From: Hymenobacter cavernae
Lineage (GTDB): Bacteria > Bacteroidota > Bacteroidia > Cytophagales > Hymenobacteraceae
DNA length: 64,000 bases
Reading direction: 5' to 3'
NCBI RefSeq assembly: GCF_014641455.1
Contig: NZ_BMHT01000003.1
Coordinates: 553,921 to 617,920 of the forward strand
The notes beneath the pieces were generated by a model that was not told the origin of the DNA, made no database searches, and was given only the letters and a program-made list of their open reading frames with translations. Made by a program: the position numbers and the translations under genes. Positions 8,567 to 15,747 of this stretch are shown in pieces. Numbering within the stretch: the first letter of the stretch is position 1; the number at the start of each line of letters is the position of its first letter.

Positions 8567-9640
8567 ATGAAACGCAGTATTTGGCTTGGCATAGCGGTCC
8601 TGCTGGCAGGGCCGGTAAAGGCGCAATCGTTGGCGGGCATTTGGCAGGGCGTGGAAACGGACACCGATCAGCCGGGCGCCTCCTGGCCGTCGGTGCTTCG
8701 GATGCAGAACGGCAAGGGCACCGGCTTGTTTGGTGTGATGTACCAGGAGGCTACAGGCCGGCCGGGTGTTACAGTCACATTTCAGATTCAGGCTAGCCGC
8801 ACCTCCGGCGGGATGCGCCTTGAGCACCTGCGCAAGCTGGACGAAACCGGTGCCAGCCCATTCAGCTACTGGTGCGAAGGCATCATCCTGTTCACCTACG
8901 ACCCGGCCCTGGAAAAGCTAACCGGTCGCGCCGACTACGACCCCATTGGCCGCTGTGACAAAGGCACTTATGTCTTGTACCGCGTCAAGCTGAAGTCGGC
9001 AGCGACGGTGCGGGCCGGCGCGGCAACCACTATTCGCGTGTCGGGCCGGGATGTGCGCTGGTACGCCGATGCCGACCTGAAGCAGCTCGTGAACAGCGGC
9101 AACGAGTACCGCACCAAACTCAGCAAAGCCACCACCTTCTACCTGACCCAGGGCTACTACCCGACCCGCGAAAGCGCCGTGGTGCCCATTACTGTGCAAG
9201 TCAGTGGCGCCGCAGCCAAGACCAAACCTCAGCCCGTACCTAGGTCTACTCCGGACCTAGCTCCGGCTCCGGCTCCGCCCGATACAACTCGCCCGGCGCC
9301 GCTTGTCTCGGAGAAGCCCGTAGTGCTGCCGACGGTGCTGTTCCGGCAGGGCAAGCCTGATTTGCTGCCCGAGGGCTTGCCGGCGCTAGACCAGCTGGCG
9401 GCGGAGCTGCGCACCCGGCCCACACTGCGCATCCAGGTGGCCGGCCACACTGACCGCCTTGGCGAGCCGCAGAAAAACCTAGCCTTGTCGGAGCAGCGCG
9501 CCGCGGCGGTGAAGGCATATCTGGTGAAGGCGGGCATTGCGGCCGAGCGCATCAGCACCATCGGCTACGGCGACTCGCGCCCGATCTATCCTTCCCCCGA
9601 CGTGCGCAACCGCCGCGTGGAAGTGGCGGAGGTGAAATAG
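8567..9640 (+). CDS. OmpA-domain outer-membrane or periplasmic protein
   Basis: The protein has 357 residues: a signal peptide (MKRSIWLGIAVLLAGPVKAQ), a beta-rich domain (about 21-140), a middle domain (about 150-215), a Pro/Ala linker (about 220-250), and a C-terminal OmpA-like peptidoglycan-binding domain (about 255-357). The last carries VAGHTDRLGEPQKNLALSEQ and RISTIGYGDSRP, with NRRVEV at the end. It probably tethers the outer membrane to peptidoglycan. Confidence 0.8.
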   Translation: MKRSIWLGIAVLLAGPVKAQSLAGIWQGVETDTDQPGASWPSVLRMQNGKGTGLFGVMYQEATGRPGVTVTFQIQASRTSGGMRLEHLRKLDETGASPFSYWCEGIILFTYDPALEKLTGRADYDPIGRCDKGTYVLYRVKLKSAATVRAGAATTIRVSGRDVRWYADADLKQLVNSGNEYRTKLSKATTFYLTQGYYPTRESAVVPITVQVSGAAAKTKPQPVPRSTPDLAPAPAPPDTTRPAPLVSEKPVVLPTVLFRQGKPDLLPEGLPALDQLAAELRTRPTLRIQVAGHTDRLGEPQKNLALSEQRAAAVKAYLVKAGIAAERISTIGYGDSRPIYPSPDVRNRRVEVAEVK

Positions 9641-9685
9641 GGTGCTCAATCAAACTACATGATATCCCAATACGCTGTGCGCTGA

Positions 9686-10537
9686 TTAGAACACAACGTG
9701 CGGGCTGGTGTAAGCCCAGCCCAACGCTTTCAGCATCGTGACGGGCTTGCCGGTCATGTGCGTAACCTTCTCGATGACAACGGTGTGCAGATCCAGGTTC
9801 TGGTAATGGCGGGCTTGCAGCAGCTGCACCAGCTTCTGGTAAGGATCTTTCTGACCGGGCGTTTCCAGCTCGCCTACTTCCACAAAAACGTGCACCGGCA
9901 AATCAGTATGCTTTGCATGGTAGGCGTTTTCGATGTCGAAGATTTTACCGTTGTCGTAACCTAGGGCCGGGCTGCCGATCAGGATATTCTGGAACAGCGT
10001 GGGCTTCTGAAACAGCACGTAGGTGCCGAACAAACCGCCCATCGAGTAGCCGTAGAGCGTGCGCTGCGCGGGGTCGGCTTTGTACTTCTTTTCGACGAAA
10101 GGCATCAATTCCTGCTCGATAAACCCCAGAAAAGCCGGTGCGCCGCCGCTGCCAGGCCGGTCGGCCATGGCGGTGGGCGTGAAGTCGCGGTTGCGTTGGT
10201 TGCCGGGCGTCCCGATCAGCCCACCGTCGCCGATGGCCACCACCAGCGGCTCCGGGATGTGGTACTCGGCCATGAGCAGACCTAGGTATTCGAGCGTGGG
10301 CGAAAAGTCGTTGTCGCCATCTACCACGTACAACACGGGATATTTTTTACCGGAAGTCGCATAACCCGCCGGGAAGTGAACATACACGTCGTACGGGTGT
10401 CCAGCTACTTTCGACTGAATTACCTGGTGCTCTGAGTTTGGCACCGTTACGAGGGAAGATTGCTGGGCATAAGCAGTGCCGGCCAGCAGCCACAGCAGAC
10501 CTAGGTTGAGTAGCTTGGCGACGGAGGGGATACGCAT
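9686..10537 (-). CDS. Secreted putative esterase (esterase D / Fes-like alpha/beta hydrolase)
   Basis: The protein has 283 residues with a signal peptide (LGLLWLLAGTAYAQQ). It has the alpha/beta-hydrolase layout of the putative esterase family: oxyanion strand KYPVLYVVDGDNDF, nucleophile elbow GYSMGG at about 160, an acid in VFVEVGELETPG, and the catalytic His in KVTHMTG near 262. Family members cleave ferric-enterobactin-like esters or acyl esters; the substrate is unknown here. It is transcribed away from the SDR at 10811. Confidence 0.82.
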   Translation of the reverse strand: MRIPSVAKLLNLGLLWLLAGTAYAQQSSLVTVPNSEHQVIQSKVAGHPYDVYVHFPAGYATSGKKYPVLYVVDGDNDFSPTLEYLGLLMAEYHIPEPLVVAIGDGGLIGTPGNQRNRDFTPTAMADRPGSGGAPAFLGFIEQELMPFVEKKYKADPAQRTLYGYSMGGLFGTYVLFQKPTLFQNILIGSPALGYDNGKIFDIENAYHAKHTDLPVHVFVEVGELETPGQKDPYQKLVQLLQARHYQNLDLHTVVIEKVTHMTGKPVTMLKALGWAYTSPHVVF

Positions 10538-10810
10538 TGCGGTTGAGAAAATTTATGGTGCGCAGGTTAAGGAGTCCCGGCAAGATAATCGTTCTTCCCT
10601 GACTGGCGCACCCGTATCTAGAGTTACTGTTGGCTACTACTGGCACTACTGTACTGGCGCGAGCTTGCAGCTCGCACCCGTGTGAAGCACGCAGTCGGCC
10701 AACCATTCAAAAGCCAGTCAGAGCCCTGTTTTAAGCAAGCTGAGCTATATCAATGTTACCTAGCCTGTCGTACGAGCCAGAGCGTGCTACCTACCTCGCT
10801 CTAATTCTGT
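10538..10810. other. Divergent intergenic region
   Basis: This gap lies between the divergent esterase and SDR genes and must hold both promoters. Bases 10653-10679 (ACTGGCGCGAG..GCTCGCACC) echo the first hairpin of the 70-bp repeat at 1413. I see no ORF worth calling. Confidence 0.5.
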
Positions 10811-11917
10811 ATGAAACACCCCTTACTTCGGCAACTATGCGTGGCCGACACCATCAACGGCACCAGCATCCGCATCCGACCCGCAACCACCAAGCGGCAT
10901 CGGCTCACCTGGAGCAACGCGTGGCTGCTGCTCGGATTGCTGCTCGGCGGTTGCGCTACCGCTAAGCTAGGCGCGGCCGGGCAGCAAAAAGTGCAAGGCA
11001 AAACCTACGTTATCATTGGCGCTTCCAGCGGATTTGGCCGGGGCATGGCGGAGCAATTGGGTGCCTATCACGCTAACGTGGTGCTGGCCGCCCGCCGCAC
11101 GGAGGTGCTGGAGGAAGTAGCCACCAAAATACGCGCAGCCGGCGGCACCGCCTTGGTCGTCACCACCGACATCAGCCAGCCCGACCAGGTGCAACGCCTG
11201 GCTGATGCGGCGGTGAAGCAGTACGGGCGCGTGGATGTGTGGGTGAACGATGTGGGCGTGGGTGGTATTGGCCGGTTCTGGGAGATTCCCATCAACGATT
11301 ATTCGCGCCTCATTGATGTCAACCTTAAGGGCATTGTATACGGTAGTCAGGTGGCTATCAACATATTCCGAAAGCAGAACGCCGGCACCCTCATGAACCT
11401 AGGTTCGGTGGAAAGCGAAGTACCCCTCGCCTACCATGCCGTGTACGCTTCCACGAAGGGCGCCATTCGCAACCTGGACCAGGCCCTGAACAACGAGTTG
11501 CGCCTCAGCGGCTACAAGAACATCAAGGTAGTAACCATTGAGCCCTGGGCCGTCGATACGCCGTTTTGGACCCATGCGGCTAACTACAGCGGCGGCACTG
11601 CCCGCATGGCTGCCATGGACCCGCCCACGAAAGTGGTTAATGCCATGGTGCGCTCTTCCCTGCGGCCGCGCCAGGAACTGCCGGTGGGCTGGAAAGCAAG
11701 AGGCGCTACCATCTCGCACCACCTGTTGCCGCACTTTACCGAGCGGATTTCAGCCAACATCAGCCACCACTACCAGATCAAGACGGCGCCTTCCCTGCCC
11801 CCCACCGCCGGCTCGGTGTACGAGCCCATGAAAGCCGGCCAGGGCGTAGATGACGGCGTGCGGGCCCGCATTAAAGCAGAGAACCGGCAACGGCACGAGC
11901 AAAAAAGCAAGCAGTAG
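10811..11917 (+). CDS. Short-chain dehydrogenase with an N-terminal lipoprotein-like signal
   Basis: The protein has 368 residues. A Rossmann-fold SDR core spans about 65-310: cofactor loop GASSGFGRG, NDVGVGG (usually NNAG), catalytic Ser in NLGSVES, and Tyr/Lys in YASTKGA. Before the core is a basic 34-residue n-region, then a hydrophobic stretch ending in LLLGGCATA, which reads as a lipobox or a membrane anchor. This is odd for a dinucleotide-dependent enzyme, because NAD(P)H is cytoplasmic. No internal ATG before the core gives a clean cytoplasmic form, so the anchor seems real. The C-terminal 50 residues are polar and basic. Confidence 0.8.
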   Translation: MKHPLLRQLCVADTINGTSIRIRPATTKRHRLTWSNAWLLLGLLLGGCATAKLGAAGQQKVQGKTYVIIGASSGFGRGMAEQLGAYHANVVLAARRTEVLEEVATKIRAAGGTALVVTTDISQPDQVQRLADAAVKQYGRVDVWVNDVGVGGIGRFWEIPINDYSRLIDVNLKGIVYGSQVAINIFRKQNAGTLMNLGSVESEVPLAYHAVYASTKGAIRNLDQALNNELRLSGYKNIKVVTIEPWAVDTPFWTHAANYSGGTARMAAMDPPTKVVNAMVRSSLRPRQELPVGWKARGATISHHLLPHFTERISANISHHYQIKTAPSLPPTAGSVYEPMKAGQGVDDGVRARIKAENRQRHEQKSKQ

Positions 11918-12059
11918 CGCGGCTTATACTAGCCGGATGATTATACAACATGCGTATTTCCGGGTGTGCTACCGGCCGGCGCTATTTTGCCAGCAACCAG
12001 CAAGCGCTACCTTGCGCCCAACTTGTATTGATTGCTAGCTATTGCGCCAACTCCACCCA

Positions 12060-12878
12060 ATGAACAACCTCAAGCTCCTCACCCTAGCTTCTGCCCTGCT
12101 GCTCACGGGCAAGTCGGCTAGCTTTGCCCAAACCACCAGCACCTGGAACAACAAGCAGTGCGCCGTGGTGCTGACCTACGACGACGCCATCGACGTGGAC
12201 CTCGACAACGCGGTGCCGGCGCTCGACTCCGTGAAGCTGCGGGGCACATTTTACCTGATCGGCTCTTCGCCCGTGGTAGCGAAGCGGCTCCCGGAGTGGC
12301 GGCAAGCGGCCAAGCGCGGGCACGAGCTCGGCAACCACGCCCTGATGCACCCCTGCGACGGCAGCCTGCCCGGCCGCGGCTTCGTGACGCCCGACAATGA
12401 CCTGAGCAAGTACACCGTGAGCCGAGCCGTGATGGAGGCTAGGGTGAACAACACCCTGCTCAGCGCCATCGACGGCAAAACTGTCCGCACCTTCGCTTAC
12501 CCGTGTGGCGACCTGACGATTGGCGGCGTTAAGTTTTATGATCAGCTGAAAAACGACTTCGTAGCCGCTCGCGGCGTGACGAGCGGCCTGCAAACAGCCG
12601 CCGAAGTCGACCTGACGAATATCGACAGCTACATGATCAACGGGCAATCGGGCGACTATCTGATTGACTTGGTGAAGAAAGCGCAACAGTCGCACACGCT
12701 GGTGGTGTTCCTGTTCCACGGCGTGGGCGGCGGCCATTCACTGAACGTCGATCTGAAGGCACACCGCCAGCTATTGCGCTATCTGAAAGCCCACGAAAAG
12801 GACATCTGGGTGGCACCGATGGTGGAGGTGGCCGAGAAGATCAAGGCGTACCAGCAGAGCCCGGCCGCTAAAAAGTAG
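12060..12878 (+). CDS. Secreted polysaccharide deacetylase
   Basis: This is a carbohydrate-esterase-4-type deacetylase of 272 residues with a signal peptide (LTLASALLLTGKSASFAQ). The NodB-homology motifs are present: TYDDAIDVDL (Asp catalytic/metal), HELGNHALMH (metal histidines), TFAYPCGDL, and VFLFHGVGGGHS near the end. It probably removes N- or O-acetyl groups from surface or plant-type polysaccharide. I used the ATG at 12060; the frame is open from a TTG 18 nt upstream. Confidence 0.85.
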   Translation: MNNLKLLTLASALLLTGKSASFAQTTSTWNNKQCAVVLTYDDAIDVDLDNAVPALDSVKLRGTFYLIGSSPVVAKRLPEWRQAAKRGHELGNHALMHPCDGSLPGRGFVTPDNDLSKYTVSRAVMEARVNNTLLSAIDGKTVRTFAYPCGDLTIGGVKFYDQLKNDFVAARGVTSGLQTAAEVDLTNIDSYMINGQSGDYLIDLVKKAQQSHTLVVFLFHGVGGGHSLNVDLKAHRQLLRYLKAHEKDIWVAPMVEVAEKIKAYQQSPAAKK

Positions 12879-12913
12879 CTAGGATCGTATTTGGAGCTTA
12901 GCCAAAAACAAGA

Positions 12914-12952
12914 AAGGACGGCATGCTGCGCTTGTCGCAGTATGCCGTCCTT
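12914..12952 (+). terminator. Rho-independent terminator after deacetylase gene
   Basis: A 17-bp stem (AAGGACGGCATGCTGCG and its near-perfect complement) is followed by TTCTTAGTTT. It lies 36 bp after the stop codon. Confidence 0.75.
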
Positions 12953-13001
12953 CTTAGTTTAACCTAGCCTAGATCCACATAAACCTAGGTTGGAACGGTG
13001 C

Positions 13002-13253
13002 CTAGCCTTCCTTGCCGTTGGTCTGGCTGCTGTCGCCGTATTCGCCGCGAATGCCGCTGCCGTCGCCCATGTTTTCCTGGGTACTTACGGTGCCTGCTTC
13101 CGGGTTATTCTTGGCCTGCTCAGCCGAATCGGTGTATTGCTGGCCGCCGTCGCCGGCACCATCCGCAATGGTCGCGTCGGCGTTTTTGGTGTTCGGCGAA
13201 TCGATGCGGCCTTGCTCTTCGTCGTCTTGCGACGGAATGGAGGGAGTGTTCAT
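13002..13253 (-). CDS. Small disordered acidic protein
   Basis: This is an 83-residue protein made almost only of D, E, G, S, N, Q, T and A, with no hydrophobic core and no signal peptide (MNTPSIPSQDDEEQGRIDS). It is second in a pair: the ORF at 13266-13556 ends 12 bp upstream and has the same character. Such proteins in desiccation- and radiation-tolerant bacteria are often stress-induced hydrophilins, but nothing here proves that. The antisense frame 12990-13529 is a composition artefact. Confidence 0.65.
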   Translation of the reverse strand: MNTPSIPSQDDEEQGRIDSPNTKNADATIADGAGDGGQQYTDSAEQAKNNPEAGTVSTQENMGDGSGIRGEYGDSSQTNGKEG

Positions 13254-13265
13254 AAGGGGCGTTGG

Positions 13266-13556
13266 TTAGCTGTTGTTTTCGTCGTCAATTCTACCACCAT
13301 CATTAGCGGGACTGGAAGCGGCGTTACCCGTTCCGTAATCCGATTTATACTCGGTGGTGTTTTGGGTTTGGTTGGCTTTTTCAGCATCGGCGCCGCCGCC
13401 CTGGTTGCTTTGGTCGGCGCTGGTGTGGCCGCCCTGACGACTACTTCCTTTGGCGCCGTCAGTGTTAGCGTGCTGGTCGCCGCCCCGGTTGCCGCCGTGG
13501 GTGCCGTCGTTGGTAGGCGGCGTCGTTGAAGACTTATTACTTTGGGTGTCGCTCAT
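13266..13556 (-). CDS. Small disordered Gly/Asn/Ser-rich protein
   Basis: This is a 96-residue hydrophilic, intrinsically disordered protein (MSDTQSNKSSTTPPTNDG, then GGNRGGDQHANTDG). It contains QGGHTS and NQGGGAD elements that recall the Gly-rich repeats of bacterial stress proteins such as the KGG family, without matching the motif. It is 12 bp upstream of the second disordered ORF, so the two are probably one transcript. Function is unknown; hydrophilin-like is an inference from composition. Confidence 0.65.
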   Translation of the reverse strand: MSDTQSNKSSTTPPTNDGTHGGNRGGDQHANTDGAKGSSRQGGHTSADQSNQGGGADAEKANQTQNTTEYKSDYGTGNAASSPANDGGRIDDENNS

Positions 13557-13973
13557 GGTTGTGGGGTGGAAGAAAGAGGTGGAAGAAAAGCGCCGCGCCG
13601 CTGGCCTAAGCTAGCTCGCCGCGTACAACGCTGGTGCTGCCAGTCGCTTCTGCTATCTATACGGGCTGCGCGCCACGCGGTTGATAGGTTAAGGCAAAGC
13701 TGCATAACCTTGCAGCAATCCGATTTAAGGCAAATACATCCCTAACTTATGATTTGCGAAACAGACGGGCCTAATTCCGGCGGAGCACAATATGCGGAGC
13801 ACAATATACGGTAGCAACCAACGCAGTAGTCCAGACTAGCCCCCGCGGGACAGCATTGGTTGTTGAATCGTTGGTGTCACCCCGCTGAAGCTGGCTAGGT
13901 TCGCTTACTCCGCAACGTAGGCTAGCTGATAAACAGTTTATAGCCAGATCACGATACTTTAACGCAATTCCCG
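13557..13973. other. Intergenic region with a short tandem repeat
   Basis: No gene is supported here. Around 13783-13811 a 14-bp unit (GCGGAGCACAATAT) occurs twice in tandem. The downstream end becomes AT-rich and carries the putative promoter of the 43-residue ORF. Confidence 0.5.
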
Positions 13974-13981
13974 TATATTTG
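13974..13981 (+). promoter_or_regulatory. Putative -7 box (TATATTTG)
   Basis: This is a perfect match to the Bacteroidota -7 consensus TAnnTTTG, 40 bp upstream of the 43-residue ORF at 14022. I could not find a convincing -33 element at the usual distance. Confidence 0.4.
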
Positions 13982-14021
13982 CAGGCAAGTTGTTGTCTTA
14001 CTTTCTTTTATCTTCTTCGCT

Positions 14022-14153
14022 ATGAAAAAGAGCACTGCTGTCCTCTCGTCGTTGCTACTGCTGGGAGGCCTGACCTACCTGGCCGCGCAAGTTCTGGACC
14101 TGCGCCTGTTTTTCGACCTGCGCGACGAGGACGACGACATTTACTACTGCTAG
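14022..14153 (+). CDS. 43-residue putative membrane-anchored small protein
   Basis: The ORF encodes MKKSTAVLSSLLLLGGL, then TYLAAQVLDLRLFFDLRD and the acidic end EDDDIYYC. The N-terminus is one hydrophobic segment (about residues 6-22) after two lysines, so it is either a signal peptide or a single-pass membrane protein with an acidic tail and a terminal Cys. A consensus -7 box lies upstream and a strong terminator lies 42 bp downstream, so it is a self-contained transcription unit. I know of no family for it. Confidence 0.6.
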   Translation: MKKSTAVLSSLLLLGGLTYLAAQVLDLRLFFDLRDEDDDIYYC

Positions 14154-14194
14154 CTTTTAAGGGCGCCTAGGAGGCGTATCCTAGGTTTTTAGGC

Positions 14195-14233
14195 AACGGG
14201 CTTCGCTTGGCAGCGAGGCCCGTTTTGTTTTTG
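14195..14233 (+). terminator. Terminator after the small ORF
   Basis: The stem AACGGGCTTCGCT pairs with AGCGAGGCCCGTT, followed by TTGTTTTTG. A second palindrome with two CCTAGG sites sits just before it (14164-14187). Confidence 0.7.
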
Positions 14234-14374
14234 CGGCCAGAAGAAAGAAGGTTTTGAAATTCGAGTGTTACTATTGCGGGCCGAAAAATACACATCCATT
14301 CGGGCCGAAATTCGGTATTGCCTGGTAGTAGCCGCCCACCAAGCGGTTCTTATCGTTTTCTTTTCCTTTCTCTT

Positions 14375-14998
14375 ATGAATCTGAGCAGCCACAAAGAGCA
14401 AATCAGCTACATCATCGGGCGCGACCTAGCCCGTAATTTCTCGCAGCAAGGCCTCGACCTAGACATTGACGTACTGGGTGCGAGCCTGAAAGAAGCCCTG
14501 GCCGGCCAGCCTAGCCGCCTTACCCAGGAACAAATGGAGTCGGCCATGCGCCAGCTCCAAGAACAATTTGAAGCCAACGAACCTCAACAAGAAAGCAACG
14601 ACGTGAGCAACAACAAAGCCGAAGGCGAAGCCTTCCTCGCCGAAAACAAGAACAAGCCCGGCGTAACGACGCTGCCCAGCGGCCTCCAGTATGAAGTCCT
14701 GACTGAAGGCACCGGCAAGAAGCCTACCCCACGCTCCTCAGTAACGACGCACTACCACGGTACGCTGATCAACGGCAACGTGTTCGACAGCAGCTACCAG
14801 CGCGGCCAACCCGCTACGTTTGGCGTGAACCAGGTAATTGCCGGCTGGACGGAAGCTCTCCAGCTTATGCCCGAAGGCTCGAAGTGGCGCCTCTACATCC
14901 CCTCCGACCTAGCTTATGGCAAGCGCGGTGCCGGCCGTGATATTGGCCCCGACTCAGCACTCATCTTCGACGTGGAGCTGCTGAAAGTGAACAACTGA
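14375..14998 (+). CDS. FKBP-type peptidyl-prolyl cis-trans isomerase
   Basis: This is a 207-residue FkpA/FklB-like PPIase that speeds prolyl isomerisation in folding proteins. An N-terminal dimerisation helix region (SYIIGRDLARNFSQQGLDLD) covers about 8-100. The C-terminal FKBP domain (about 105-205) shows the active-site strand TTHYHGTLINGNVFDSSYQR, EALQLMPEGSKWRLYIPSDL and AYGKRGAG. I see no signal peptide from the ATG at 14375, so it is probably cytoplasmic. The frame is open further upstream to 14318, but without conserved sequence. Confidence 0.88.
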   Translation: MNLSSHKEQISYIIGRDLARNFSQQGLDLDIDVLGASLKEALAGQPSRLTQEQMESAMRQLQEQFEANEPQQESNDVSNNKAEGEAFLAENKNKPGVTTLPSGLQYEVLTEGTGKKPTPRSSVTTHYHGTLINGNVFDSSYQRGQPATFGVNQVIAGWTEALQLMPEGSKWRLYIPSDLAYGKRGAGRDIGPDSALIFDVELLKVNN

Positions 14999-15049
14999 AG
15001 TACCGAATCGACCGCCCCGACTGCAACTGCTACGACCCAGCCCCGCTGG

Positions 15050-15673
15050 GTGAGCACGACAACGGCCGGGGCGGCCGTTTCGACGGCCGGCGTTGCGCCG
15101 GAAGAGCCCGCTACGGTCAGCTCAGCACCCGCAGACCCGCCGCCACCTAGCCCGTTAGAGCAACCCATTGCTACGCCGGTTGCCCCCAGTAGCCAGCCGG
15201 CTCCGTTGCCTACGCTACGAAGCACAGACGGACGATTGGTGCTCACAGCCACTTCGCTGACGGTAAATGGCAGCACTATCGGTCTGCTGGAGCTGGAGGC
15301 CGTGGAACTGACGCCAGTGCGCTGGCTGCTGTGGTACCTGCTGGGTGGCATGACGCTGGCAGGCTTTGCGCTAGGTTTTCTGCAAAACTGGCTTCGTACG
15401 TTTCCGGCCATGCTGGGGCTGGCAACCGGCGCTCTTCTGCTCGCCTATGGCCGCCGAGGCACCAACCGGCTGCGGCTGCACCGGCTAGGTCGGGAGGCTG
15501 TGCATTTTGCCTTATCCGGCGAGGCTGCCCAGTGGCAAAAGCTCGCTGCCGAAACCAACCGCCGCATCCGCCGGGCCCACGATGAAGCCGCCGCAGCTAC
15601 CGCCGCGCTGCTTGCCGACGCCCCATCTACCCTCCCCCCGGATTCCGGCACTTTTCCACCCCCAAATGTGTAA
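15050..15673 (+). CDS. Hypothetical two-TM membrane protein
   Basis: The protein has 207 residues from a GTG start 51 bp after the FKBP stop; no ATG is available. It consists of a Pro/Ala/Thr-rich disordered N-terminus (about 1-55), a short beta-like segment (GRLVLTATSLTVNGSTIGL), two transmembrane helices (about 88-135), a basic cytoplasmic part (GREAVHFALSGEAAQW, then ETNRRIRRAHDEA), and a Pro-rich tail. The layout recalls the small DUF6232-type membrane proteins, but I am not sure of this. Confidence 0.55.
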   Translation: MSTTTAGAAVSTAGVAPEEPATVSSAPADPPPPSPLEQPIATPVAPSSQPAPLPTLRSTDGRLVLTATSLTVNGSTIGLLELEAVELTPVRWLLWYLLGGMTLAGFALGFLQNWLRTFPAMLGLATGALLLAYGRRGTNRLRLHRLGREAVHFALSGEAAQWQKLAAETNRRIRRAHDEAAAATAALLADAPSTLPPDSGTFPPPNV

Positions 15674-15747
15674 GACTGCGGAGTGTTCTGTTTAGGTTGA
15701 TTACTCTACCTTTAGGCACTCTTCCCCTCTTTTACTTCTACTCATTC

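Noticed and set aside
12084-12737. 217-codon minus-strand ORF
   Set aside because: It lies opposite the deacetylase gene whose motifs are intact.
12990-13529. 179-codon plus-strand ORF, hydrophobic and Val-rich
   Set aside because: It runs antisense to the two disordered proteins; its composition is the mirror of their G/D/N-rich codons.
15674-15747. Riboswitch (c-di-AMP type) upstream of kup
   Set aside because: The gap is only 74 bp and has no ydaO-like structure that I can see.
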